In this document: positions 1 through 38,300 of the stretch, in pieces
Layout: the number at the start of each line of letters is the position of its first letter
Position numbering within the stretch: the stretch's first letter is position 1
Assembly: GCF_016859285.1 (NCBI RefSeq)
Contig: NC_053421.1
Location: 5,771,600-5,835,599 of the forward strand
Source of the DNA: Xiphias gladius
Lineage: Eukaryota; Chordata; Actinopteri; Istiophoriformes; Xiphiidae
DNA: 64,000 nt
Direction: 5' to 3'
Program-made: the position numbers and the translations under genes
Notes under the pieces: generated by a model
Told to the model about the DNA's origin: nothing
Databases searched by the model: none
What the model saw: only the letters and a program-made list of their open reading frames with translations

Positions 1-97
1 GGAGACGCTTCTTGAAGCCGCCCACGTTGATGCGGATGGCGGCGTTGTCGTCCGCGTGAGCCCCGCCGCCCGGTTCCCCCAGGACGTGACCCGTCAT
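1..97 (-). CDS. kcns2: Kv9.2 potassium-channel modifier subunit, N-terminal fragment
   Basis: Reading leftward from an ATG at 97, the 32 complete codons begin MTGHVLGEPGGG and reach RINVGGFKKRL. That is the start of the T1 tetramerisation domain of the silent Kv channel family, and it closely resembles the known start of Kv9.2 (KCNS2). Kv9 subunits do not conduct alone; they join Kv2 channels at the plasma membrane and change their gating. The ATG sits two bases inside an exon: CTCTCTGCAG/ACATG gives a strong 3' splice site at 100-98, which fits the family pattern of one large coding exon after a non-coding first exon. The rest of the gene lies beyond base 1. The neighbour across the divergent gap is nipal2, as in mammals. 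Only the extreme N-terminus is visible, so KCNS2 rather than another KCNS paralogue rests on the N-terminal match plus synteny. Confidence 0.88.
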   Translation of the reverse strand, partial: MTGHVLGEPGGGAHADDNAAIRINVGGFKKRL

Positions 98-867
98 GTC
101 TGCAGAGAGGGACACACATAGACGCACGGCGCGCAGCGAGAGAGAAAGAGTGACAGGGCAAACCCCGCTGACACAAAGAGGAGGACAGTTAGGAAGAGAC
201 AGCACAAAGAGAGAGGAGAGAGAAAGAAGAGAAGAAGGGGAGATATTTTGAATTGAAGCCCGGAGACAGCTTTCGTGCTTTTAGTTAATGCCACAGATGC
301 TTTTAAAAGTGAAGGACAAAACTGATGCCCATTTGCTACAACATGTGTTTTGTTTTTTGTTTTATTTACAATTACAAACAGCTACAAGAAGAGCGGTTAT
401 TTTCTTCCTTGGCTTCACTGAAACAAAGACACATGTAAGAACTTACTTTAAAGCGCTGCCAGTTCACGGAATGTTCCTACAAGAAGACTCTGCATTTCAT
501 CTCCAGTGAATGCAGAGTGCAGTTTGGGGGGGTCAAGTTGTGCTCGTATAATAAAGGCAGAGACTTCCGTCCGCTGGAGTCCAGACAGGCGCGTCCCTGT
601 CAGGCTGATTCTCCCAGCTCCCGGAGGAGAAGGAAGGCTCTTGGGCTCGGCGCGATGTCAAATTTGATGTTGCCTCCAGAGAGAAAGAAATTGGCGTCTC
701 TCTCTCAAATAGAGCCTGTCCGAGTCTTTGTTGAAGCTGGCAGTCCTTACATCGTGCATTCACCGGGCTTTACACCTTATCCAGCTACAGGTATCGGGCG
801 TCAATTACGGGAGCCATAGGAACTGATACACGCCCTGGCAGTCGCTTTTGTTTGTGCGAGGGAATTC

Positions 868-917
868 CTCTCTCCCTCTCTCTCTCTCCCTCTCTCTCCC
901 TCTCTCGCTCTCCCCCC
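868..917. repeat. (CT)n pyrimidine-rich simple repeat
   Basis: Interrupted CTCTCTCC repeats over about 50 bases, upstream of kcns2. The open frames on both strands here are repeat translations and not genes. Confidence 0.85.
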
Positions 918-928
918 ATTCTTTCTAT

Positions 929-948
929 GTGTTGCTGCGCAGCAACAC
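929..948. promoter_or_regulatory. 20-base perfect palindrome, RFX X-box-like
   Basis: GTGTTGCTGCGCAGCAACAC is its own reverse complement. Its arms contain GTTGC and GCAAC, the half-sites bound by RFX factors, although the spacing is longer than in the classical X-box; the centre TGCGCA also resembles part of an NRF1 site. It lies about 830 bases upstream of the kcns2 start codon on the kcns2 side of the divergent gap. The palindrome is seen directly; its role as a binding site is inference. Confidence 0.4.
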
Positions 949-3390
949 GTAGCCCTCCCTCCGCACCGCCCTCCCGAGGTGATCTCAGCATCGTGGTGTT
1001 GAGGGGCGAGGCGCAGTTCTTGGAGGAGAGGGAGTCGCCCAAGTAACGAACGCACGGGAAGCATCCAGACAGAGGGGGAAGAAGGGTCCAGTGTCACCGG
1101 ATAATAATGACTTAGCGCTAGAACCTACAGAGATGGCATGGGAGATTAAAGAAACAAACATTATTTAGTATAGTAATATCACAAGCTAATGTCGGAGACA
1201 CCTCCATGTAAGAATGTTAATGAAAGAAAATGTGCCATAAGAGAATATAACAGCCACTCTGTTAAGGTGGACTGCAGCAATTTAGAGTTGCACTTCCATA
1301 GAGTGCAGGGGCTCACAAGAGGTGGATTTTTAAAGAGACTGGTCAAAACCAGTACAGCAGAGGTCGAGGTATCTAGACCTTTATTCCATAGTGTTGGTCT
1401 AGCCCCAAAAATGCTTGCATCTTTCATTAGACCCGCTCTGCCTGGTAAACACCCACACCGTGAAAATGGCTTGAAACCCCACCTTGTAGCGCAGAATTCC
1501 CCTTAAAAATCTCCTGTCTCCGGGCCAAAGCCTTGATAATGCTGATGACACCACCAGGGGCCCATTTTGTTAAACTTCGCTGCAGAAAACATTGTACATA
1601 TAAAACTACATTTGGTATCGAGAAGCAGTATAATTCTCCTGTGAGAATGTCTCATTATTGTTTTCTAGTATTATTGTCAAAATCCGGGTGTTTTTTACAT
1701 GGATGTTTACAGGATTGTTACATTTGTGGACTGATGCTTTCATGTAAAGGTCGCAATTGACTGTTGACTGATTCGCCCTCATGAAGCCTGGATCAATAAC
1801 ATTCTGACATTCAACCCGTGCCAATGTCTCCTCACTCGAAACCTTGTTTACTAATCCTCACTGCAGCGTATGTGGCGAACTATGATGCTTGAGCCAAGAT
1901 GCAAACCCTCCTTGAGCTTCCAACATCGACCCTCGCCACCATCTCCACCACCTGCCCCTCCTCTTCTCGATGCAGTGGTGACATCATTAACAGCCCCGTC
2001 GGGCAGAGCATAAAGCCGGCGTTGAAGCCGTGGCCTTGCAGAGCAGCCTTGCTCCTCATCGATTAAGTGCTGAAAGGTTTGTTTCACATGTCCCAGTGTG
2101 CCTCATGAGGGAGATAGCGGCTGCAGACCGACGCTTCCTGGTAGGAATTCTCTTAGGTGTACGCTTGTTAGTTTAGCATCAATCAGCTGTTTGTCGGCAG
2201 GCACAGGAAGGTACGATGCAAGGAAATTGTTGATTACCTCCAGAACCGATGAGTTCCTGGCTAATATAGTGCCGCTGTACTGGGAAAAACATTAGTGCGC
2301 TCTTGTTTGTGCTGTTTGAGCACTTGAAAAAATACACATGTACCCTATTTTCAGTTCGAACACACACATTTAATCAGCCATGATCATACCTGCAGCACTT
2401 CATACTGTTGGATGAGAAGATCTAAAGTGAAAGCTTCAACAGCAGCTGTAGCTCCCTCAGGATGTACCACAGTGATCACTCCAGTCTCTCTTCTCCCTGA
2501 TGTCCTTCACTGGCTACCTTGTTTAAGACAATGGTTTAGCTGCATTGTTCCACACTAGCTTTATTGTATTGCAATACGTGTTTGAAAATATAGCCATAGG
2601 CTCCAGGCAGCACTGGAACTGTTTATTCCTAAATAGGATCACTTCTAGATTTTTACTCCCAGGCATCCAGCACATTAAGATTTCATCGCATTTTCTTTCT
2701 CCCAACAAGTGGAGCTAACATGAACACTGAGATTGCACTTTACGATTTGGGACACACACAGGCCATAGCCTCATTCCGAATGCTTTTAGGAGTTTAATGC
2801 CTCTTCAGGTATTCCCAATATGACGGTATTATAGATAATCTCATACGCCTCTACAGATCCTCTACACCCTCAAACGGCAGGTAGGATTTGGGGAGCTTAA
2901 CAAGAACCTTGCGAACACACACGACCACTCTCTGCCAATTCGGTTACTGTAAAATTACAGACTTTTTCCTATTAACGCTCCTCACTTGTGTGATCCATCT
3001 GTGGTTGTGTGGGAATGTTGGGTTATGATTATAATCCCATGTAATCTATCATTGTCCTCATCCAGCAGGGTCTTATTGACTGCCTGGGTATCATCCTCTG
3101 CTCCCTGTGATTCCTTAATGTTTGTGATCTGTATTGTTCTGATTATTTCTCATCATATTTCCTCTCACTGTGTAGAAATGTCAAATAATCCCATGTTGGC
3201 AACAACATTACTGTACTATGGGACATTTGGATAGTGTTCAGTTGTCACAGCTTTTAGGATTAGGTGACAGTGAGTGTTCATCCTTCACCTGCTGGAAAAT
3301 GCTCATTGTCTGTACGGGATATCTGATGTAGGTGAAAATAACGGGTGTCTTTTTATTACGCAAGCTCCATCAGTCCTGAATGGTATCTCT

Positions 3391-3395
<5 letters not shown>

Positions 3396-3449
<54 letters not shown>
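3396..3449. repeat. (CA)n microsatellite
   Basis: An uninterrupted CA dinucleotide tract of about 27 units in the kcns2-nipal2 intergenic region. Confidence 0.98.
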
Positions 3450-3452
<3 letters not shown>

Positions 3453-6400
3453 CTCCCCAGATTTCATTAGCGTAGGTGAGGAAGCTTGATGTTTGTAACA
3501 TCGACTGCCGTCAGGACTTTGTTCAGGATTACTGAGGTGGTTTGTTCTAAAGTATCTGTGCTAACCAGACTGTCATCTGCAGATTATTCACTCTCTGCTT
3601 TTCATTGAAAACAGGTTGCTTTTGTTTCATTCTTCTCCCACATGGTTGAGTTTAATGTGCTGCTTTGTGGAGGAGGAAATATTCCTCATAGCTTATTTTT
3701 CAACAAGTCTCCTTAGATCTGCTTTCTCATTGATAATGGGCCTTGCTTTTCAATACACTCACGTAAAAATACCTGCAATCAAATTCCCAGTGCAGTAAAA
3801 AAACAGAAATATTATCAGGAAACTATACTAATTAAGCATTAATTCTGCTGATATATTATTATACAGTATATGACATTATTCGATTGTTAGCCTCTTGTCA
3901 AATCTGACAAGCATTAAGAATCTCCCGGACTGTTTTTAGGAGCAAAAACTGAGACACAAAAATGTGTATTCCGAATCTTTTAGGTTCCTCCTGCATTTTA
4001 AATCACCCTCATTTACAAGCAGATTCTTTACACTCTTGGCAGGCTTTCATTCACATCTCATATCTTTCGATGGAGACCTTTGTGGAACCTCAGTATAAAT
4101 TTTATCATAAAAGTATAGACTTATTGTCGTGTCTCAGCCCCAACAGTTGAACATTAGATAAAGGATTAGTATTAAAATATTAAAATGATCTATGGCTTGA
4201 ATTTCAAGCTCTGGCCTTAAATCATAATAATCAAACAACTGTGTTTGCCCAAAGGACATGATTAATTGCATATCAAACAATGTAGATTTTTAATTGATTG
4301 TATGATTAGGGTCAAAAACGGTTGGAAACTAAAGCTTTAGTGCTTATACATGCAGTATATTTCAGTTAAGGGACCAACCAATTGCAGAGCTTTTAATCAT
4401 TCCAACAGTTTGAATTTCAATGTTCAAATCTCATATCCACACGGTTAAGAGGAGACAATCAATCAGCCCATTTATCAGAGGGGATCAAGTCTTTTAGCAA
4501 AGTGAGTGAAAATGACAGAGATAGAGGAAGGGGAAGAGATAAAGAGTGGCTAGAGAAGACAGAATGAGAAGGACACAGAAAAGAAGAGAGCGAGTAAGAA
4601 AAGGATGTGAATATCTCTCTATCTCCTCTTTCCTTCAGAGCCCGAGGTGCAGGCTCAAGTGAGAGTGTGTAGGAGTTTTTTGTGTCGACTAAATCTGCTG
4701 CTCCCTATCTTTTGCTCGGCTGCCTTTATCGTTCTCTCTCCTTCGCTTTCTTTCCCACTCCCTGACTGTCCTTATGTGTCTCTCTTAACATTTTATATCC
4801 ACTGTTTTTATTCTTCGCTCATCCTTCCCTTCTTCAGTGCTCATACATCTTTCTCAATTAGAGGTCAAGGCTCAACATCCTAATCCTCGACTGAAAACAT
4901 CAGGGTGGCATCTGAAGCATCTCCGAGGGACTCCATAACCGCTGGGGAAAATTCCCCCTAACCACGACAAAAGCTGTCAGTCAAGGCTCTCTCCGAATGG
5001 CTGCCAGCACCGATGGATGAACCAGCAGTCTCCTGAGAGATTTATAGGAAAAAGTTTTTAAAAAAAAAAGAAACAGGGTTGGGGGGGATCTGTTTAGTCA
5101 TGTTATTCCAACATGTGACATGAAATGTGCTTACATTCATCTCCGCTCTTCCCCTTCACACCACAGTAATCACATCAAATGGGTCTGGGTTGTTAAGGCA
5201 GAGAAAGCAGGGTGACTCAGGACAAAGCTCAGACACAGAGGGAGCTGAATGAATACAGATAGAAACTGGAGACACTGATTCTCCCGCTTCCAGCTTTGAG
5301 GGTTATAAAGTGCGAGTCTCAGTTATAGTAGTTATAAATATAACATATTAACAAATTATGACACCCGCGTCCATCTGACTGGAGTCGAGCTGCTTCAGAT
5401 GATGAGCACTAATTGGCTCTGATGACAAGCAATAATATGTAACACTAGCAATGACCTAAATACAGAGGCGGCTCCTTGACAGTAATTGAAACGATAGGAT
5501 CTTGCGCTACGTCTGCCCATACAAGGAAATGGCACAGCATTGTATGGCTACTTGCAGCTTGTTTCTGTGTTGAGTCCATGTTCCAATGATGTATCACTCA
5601 ATATACGGTGCTGTATGTGGTCAATCTGAGATTTTTGAAGTCTGAAGCCTGTTTTTATATGTGGATCTAATGCTACTTCCTGTGGAATATGAAATGCAGT
5701 TATGTGGTAGTAATACAGATTGAGACGTGGCCCTCATACCAGTACGTGCTTTTGTTAAGTGTATTTGTGTCAAGAAATATCGAATATTTATATATGTATA
5801 AGGTTTGTATTTGAAGGGAAACAGCAGCCCCATCTACACAGGATAATTTTGTTTATGTAGAGCACACCAGAGCAAAGAAGCATTCATCAGTCACCTATTC
5901 ACAGGCAGGAAGCCCATCAGTGAGATCCCATAAAAGACGACACAACAGTGTGTCTCCCTTCATCCCTTTGACCGGGGACATACGCACAGCTGGACTTACA
6001 CTGAGTGGAGATCAGATACTGTCCTCCTTTTTAGTCATTGCTTGCCACGGTGGCCCATGTTTCATTTTCCTTACAGCTGCTGACGAGGTTTCCAAAAGCG
6101 GTGAGGAGCGGTGGATGGGAATAAATGCGTGGACTCATATACACGAAACGCCTGCTGTCTGTGGGTAAGAACATCATCGGTCTAACAAGGGGGACATCAT
6201 GGGACTCTTTTAAATCAGATGTGTTGTCCAGCCATCTGGGAGACCGTGACCCAGATTTCTCTGCCATCCTGAATGTGCCCAGCAGGTGGCAACTTGTTTA
6301 ACAGCATCTGGAGAACCGGTACCCGAAGCCCAGAAGGCATATCCCAGAGATGGATATTTGGGTTACCAGCAAAAAAGAGTTTCATGTATTCATTTAAATT

Positions 6401-7403
6401 AATTTTTAGATGCAATTTTAATAGTAGGATTTACTCTCTCCAGCACGATCTAGGCTACACACACACGCACTCCACGATGAATGATGCTTAATGACACCAA
6501 CTTAAAACCCTTGCTCCTGGATAAGATGGCCTTGGCGTTTGCACTCGTCAAAAACCCATCGCTTTCTGCAAGGCTTACACTAGCCACTGTTTCTGAGACC
6601 CGGGAGGTTCAATGCCACTGCCAAGAAGAAAATTAAATTCACTCTCCGTTTCAACCCAGACACTATAAATCTTGCGGCCTTTTGGCTATTTCCGCCGACC
6701 CTGAAACAGAAGTCACAAGCAGGAAGTACAACCTGTTGGAAACTGACTGTTTTTCTATGACTCCAGCGTTTTAACCATCTACTTTCGCCTCAGTTCTTTC
6801 CTACTTCACATCGCACAATAACGTGACAAGTGTTGCATCAAAATAAACGTGTTTTTTTCTTGACAGGTGAACCGATATGTTCTTACGTTTGCGCCCGGTG
6901 TACGGAGCTCTCTTTACCGGCGCAGCGGAATGGCACCTGTTCTCGTTATGGTGCCTTCAGGTGCACCTCGTAATGTCGTACATCCGAGCAGTTGCTCACC
7001 CAGTGAATATAAACAAAACGGCTCTCGAAACAGAGTGACTATGTGTTAATGCAGCTAAATGAACAGCAAAATAACGGTCCATTGATATTTTAATCATGTA
7101 ATTGTAATCCATGTCCCCGAACTAATAAACATACCATATAAGTATAGGCTACACAGTCTCCATGGTGTATTTACAACCTCGTTAATTGAAAGTAAAATTT
7201 CCCGACTGCATTTGAAGTAATCACAAACTCCTGATCCAGACTCCGCAACGTCGAGGAACTTTTCCCTGCGAGTTTCCGCTAAAGCAACGGGGACGTGGGA
7301 TGCATGGGATGGGATGAGGGGCATAACAGCGGACAAAGATGTGGAGGGAGTGGGAGCTGTGATCTAGAAGAATATTATTCCCTGTCTGCATGATAAGGAA
7401 AAC

Positions 7404-33563
<26,160 letters not shown>

Positions 33564-33656
33564 GACCAGCTCCATCTGTTGGGACTGTAATTTTGGTATA
33601 TATTAATTGTCTGCATTCCTCTTCCTGGGTACTTCAATAGTACCTCTATTTATAGA

Positions 33657-33662
33657 AATAAA
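33657..33662 (+). promoter_or_regulatory. nipal2: nipal2 polyadenylation signal (first candidate)
   Basis: AATAAA 94 bases after the nipal2 stop codon. Two further AATAAA motifs at 34013 and 34043 could give longer 3' UTRs. Confidence 0.55.
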
Positions 33663-34660
33663 TGGTGGGCAGCAATTTAAACCAGTGCCAGCCAAGCGCC
33701 AGTATTGGTGGCCATATTGGTGGTAAATTTTATGCCAAAAATGGCGAGTACCCCCTTTCAAAAGAGCTCTATTTATCCTAGAGAATTTTCTGGTTCTCTT
33801 GTCTTAACGGTATTTCCAGTAGAGTAATCAGTAATACCTGAGATGAAAGGCTGACTCTAAATGAGTTAAAACTCCTCTGGATCAAAGAGCAACGTCAGAT
33901 GCCTTATTAGCAGCAACTTTTAATTTAAAAAAAAAAAAAAAAAAAAAAGGCGTCTAGGAGGCCACTGTGACAAGATATCTTAGAGTAAAACATGAATTAT
34001 GTTATTCAACTGAATAAATTGCTCTGTGTGTGAACACTTGTCAATAAACAAAGGCAAAATCTGATATTTCAGTAGTCTGAAGATTCCTTGTCATATAGCT
34101 AAATAAGTGCACTACCGCCCTCCAGTGGTTGGGGAAGCTCAAAGATGACCAGACAACTTTGTACGTGGCGTGTTAATCCGAGGTGATGTGAATTCACTTC
34201 ATTTGAAATGACAGAAAATGTACAGTGTTAGTTCTATAAACCTTCTTTCATGGCTCATCAGTTCAAGTTGCTCACATTTACGTGTCAGGTTTTAATTTGT
34301 AAGTGAAGTACTTGAGCACACGACTGGTCTTAAAAAACAAAAAAACACCCTCAAACCTCAGGGTACATACTCAGCCGAGCTGCTACCAAACTTTAGTGCT
34401 GCCAAGCAACAAAACTCTTATCTGCCACCTACACATTATGGGATGTGTGGAAAACCCATTGTTCATGCCAGTGTAACTATAAAAAGAATGAATGTTAAAG
34501 TGTCGGTTGTTTAAAGCTTTTACTTACAAGGGCCAGACTATAATGTGTATTTCAGTGCTGGAGGTTAAATTAGTAAGTGTGCTGTAGCCCTTTTGTGGTT
34601 TTACACAGGTGAAGGTGACAATAATTACACACAGTTGGCACATTCTGTCAAGTGCAGAAT

Positions 34661-34666
34661 TTTATT
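34661..34666 (-). promoter_or_regulatory. pop1: pop1 polyadenylation signal
   Basis: AATAAA on the minus strand about 680 bases downstream of the pop1 stop codon, before the nipal2 3' end is reached. Confidence 0.55.
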
Positions 34667-35344
34667 AGCTTATGTTCAAACAAAACCTTTTCAGAGCTGT
34701 GGCATTTTCTTAACAGAAACTGACACATGAAATTGAAACCCATTAATCTAGTTTTTTTTTTAAAGCAATAGAATGACATCAACATAAATACTCTCAGAAT
34801 CATTAAGTCTGGATATAAAAGGATGTACAATGAGCCATAAATGAAAACCTTTTGGAAACCCATTTGATAAAAGGCTGAACTAATATGTGTAACTGAAACC
34901 AAGGTTTTCATTCAGTTCCATTATTTAACTGATCCCTTTGTGTAGCATTTTTCTGATAAATGAACGGGTATGAAAACAAATATGCAAAAACAACCAACCT
35001 TATTCAACTGAAACGATGAGGGTGTCTCTTCCCAGAGTAAAATATACACAACTAAAAATTCTCTTTTCAACACTGACACCCGGCAGCTGGCATGGCAGTC
35101 ATTCCACATGAATGCCGTTGAGTCTTCCGCCAACACTGTAGATTAGATGATGGCACAATACGAGAAAGCAATTATAAAAAGGCACAGGTATTCTATGAGA
35201 TCACTTCGTCAACGATGCATCATGCAACTTAACTGCATGTGACCTTGGGCCTCGGCAGGACAAAAGTCGTGTTTATCTTTCTCCGCTAATGCAAAGTTCA
35301 ATGTTTTTTGGAAATCAAGTTTTGCATAGGATTAACTGTTTCAA

Positions 35345-38300
35345 TCAGACCTCGATGTTGATTTTAGCAAAGCGGTAATGCAGGGAGGTGGGGTTTCGCA
35401 ACAGCAACACTCCTCTGTGTTCCTTCGGCTGGTTGAGGAGGGTGTTGGCGAGACCAGCAACGCTGACAAACCCCAGAGCCTCCCCACAGCCTGCAGACAG
35501 GGAGAAGTCACCCTGCGTAACCCAGCCTAGTGTCACCCGGGAGCAGTGAGAGGTGATGCTCGGCAGAGGATCCGGCCACAGCCCGAAGATGAGATCCGCG
35601 GAAGACTCAGAGGATAATTTGGGGTCTTCAGCAGAGGCAGTGAGATTTGGTTCAGAGGCAGAGGGAAGGTCTGACCCCTTACTATCAGTCTTATCAGAGG
35701 ACAAAGACGATGTAGCTGCTTTCTTTGAGCCCTTCCTTCTGCGTTTAAGTCTGCTTTTAAAGTGGTTTCTGTGTGGTGGCTCCTGGGGGCCGATGCTGTC
35801 GGACTTGGTGCTCAGCAGCCTAAGGTCCTCTGCGATTGGCACGCACACCATGGCATGGAGCTCTGGTTTGCCCTTCGACAGCAGCGACAGACGCACCCAC
35901 ACCAGACTCGTCTCATGCGCTCTGAGAAACAAGGTCACAGCCGAGGAGTCGAGAGGTGGCACCTCCCTAATACGGCACGGCCTCTGGCCTTTAGATGTTG
36001 TGGGTCTGCACCAACCAGAGAGCAGCCTCAGAGCCTCTCTGTTCCTAGGAAGCAAAGAAACAACCAATACCCATTTATAACATGTGATTAATTGATATTC
36101 AAAGGAAATGTTGCATTATCACTGGCACCATTAGGTGCCCTGAGAGAAATAAAATATTTCTAAATTTCTGATGCTGAAAACAAACAAGCAGCTGATGACA
36201 GTGAAAATCAATCCAATCTTTTTCCCATAAAGTCAGCCATTACTCAAAGCTTGTGTTATGGTTTTATGAGAACAGATGCAACTCTTCCCGTCTACTAATC
36301 TCTGTGATATATTGCAGCAATTTAAGGCTGGATGTACTTTGGGGATTCTCATCAGGGACATTATGATGAAAGAGAGGTAGAATGGAGAAGCGGCATGCAT
36401 CAAGCTTGACAAAAGCTGCACTGGGGTCTCTTAATAAGAAAGAAGAAACATCTAAATGGTGATTGGAGTCCAAGGCCGCAAATACAGTGCACAGTTCTGC
36501 TCAAGAGACCTTTAAAAGTCAACTGTATTAATATTGTTGGATTTGTGATTCAGATGCGCACTTAAATGTCTGAAGGGACCTCAGTATAAACCCGCAGTGG
36601 ATGTTCATTTTGAGTCAATACTAATGAGTTTATTTTCACAGTAAGTAAAAAAAGGAGTAGGGAAAAAAAAAAAAAAACCCCACACATCTTTAGTATTTAA
36701 TCACAAACAAGATTATAAAAGAAGTAAACCAAAACCTTTACCTCAGTACAGTGAAGCGGCTCTGAGGCTTTGTTACGGTGATATCTGGATGTGATGACAT
36801 CGCCTCCTCCATAACCGTGTCAGCGCCTGTTGTGGTTCGGGTCTGACTGTCTCTTTTCCTCTCCTCTCTTCCTTCCATGGTGATAAGCTCCCATTCCTCA
36901 GCCAGCTGTTGCCACGGGCAACGGAACGGAGCCAGACAGCCATGTTTAATATAATTGGTCCTTTTGGCGGGCGGACGCCTACAGAAGAGGTCGGAAAGTC
37001 AATCCCTTGTCAAACTTTTGGGGCAACCCTGCCAATTTATGTCACAAATCATGACCGCTGAGCAGTGGCTAGTAGGGGATAAGCAGTGTGCAGCCTTTTT
37101 AACCACCTCATCTGTATGGTGGGAAAGATCTACATCATAGAAATTAACTGGGGAAACAGCTCTGGAGTGCTTCCCTCTATCAAAACCTCTGATTCATTGA
37201 CAATCTCAGCAGGTACTTAAGTGTACAGGCTCATTAACACTATCTATTCCTTGCAGATGGATTGTACAGCCATAGGTAACGGACCATGACAAAGCATCAC
37301 TCCAACAGAGCCTCGTCACCTTACTCTATGTTTATTTACCTGAAAACATGTTCCCTTACAGTTTAAAGGCTAATTTTAAGTTTGCTAATGGTTAATTACA
37401 ATATATTGTAAAATAAAAACATGTCCATCAGTGAAATGGACTTTTATATTCCGGGCAAGTTCTTAAGATGCTGTTTTCTATCAGCAGGCTGACATACTAC
37501 TTATAAGCCAGAATAATATTACAAGATACATAAAAGGTTTGGCAGTACAAGATGTCCACAATGAATACAGCTCTTAACATGTTTCTGATGATAATCATCA
37601 TCATCATCATCATCATCCCACACAACATTACTATTTTGGTTCCTTTTCTCAGCTTCAGTCTTTAGCTGACCTTTTGAACTTGTCCAGGAGCTCGACCTCC
37701 TGCTCCTCCTGAAAACGAATGCCTGCGGGACAGTCTGGGTAATCATGGGGGAAGTGGGGGGTTCCTTTATTCTGAGAGTGTTTCAGACTCATATTCAGCC
37801 CACCGATGCGAACTCCTCTGTACACCTGGCAGAGGGACAAATAAGCAAGCATCGGATTTTAGGAAACTTGACAAATAAAGCAGGGCTTTTTTATTTGGCA
37901 AATTTCTCAACCTCAGGCCTTCCAGTCTGCCTTTATATGTCAAGGTACAGTTAACATTTTCACTGTGCTCGCCCAAACAAAATGGAACTGCTCCAAAACA
38001 TGGACAAAGGTTCCAAGTAATGAAAACATCTTTCACAGGGCTTTCCATACTGAAATCTACTGCATTATACACTGTATACATGCAAAGTTCTACGAACTGA
38101 AAGACCTGGAAACATACACATTTTTCAGTTTTAATAAAATCCACGTTACCCATATTTTCATTTGACTCGTCTCAACATTTGGACTACATTTGCTGGACAA
38201 TGTTTCAAACAAAAGAATGCTGATAGTACGCATAACCAAGATGCAGGACAAACAAAGAAAAAGGAAATCTCATCTGCACGCTGGAATTTACAAGCTTCCC

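Larger units (their letters stand above)
98..7403. other. Divergent intergenic region kcns2 / nipal2
   Basis: No coding exon was recognised here. The stretch just right of the kcns2 exon (about 118-247) is a long purine tract, which on the minus strand is the polypyrimidine tract feeding the kcns2 splice acceptor. A (CT)n run at 868-917 and a 20-base perfect palindrome at 929-948 lie where the kcns2 first exon or promoter is expected. A (CA)n microsatellite lies at 3396-3449. The last few hundred bases before 7404 should hold the nipal2 promoter and 5' UTR; no TATA box was convincing. Open frames in this stretch show no family signature and are probably chance. Confidence 0.6.
33564..35344. 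other. Convergent 3' UTR region of nipal2 and pop1
   Basis: The nipal2 stop (33563) and the pop1 stop (35345) face each other across 1.8 kb. It contains AATAAA signals for nipal2 on the plus strand (33657, 34013, 34043), one for pop1 on the minus strand (34661-34666) and an A-rich run near 33929-33948. No other gene was seen. Confidence 0.7.

Noticed and set aside
517-819. 100-codon plus-strand open frame upstream of kcns2
   Set aside because: No family motif, no supporting neighbours, and the stretch overlaps the expected kcns2 5' non-coding region.
35553-36080. 175-codon plus-strand open frame
   Set aside because: It is antisense to the last pop1 exon, which has clear homology on the minus strand.
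37594-37617. Direct repeats that might suggest a CRISPR-like array
   Set aside because: Simple trinucleotide repeat in a vertebrate intron; no spaced repeat array occurs anywhere in the window.
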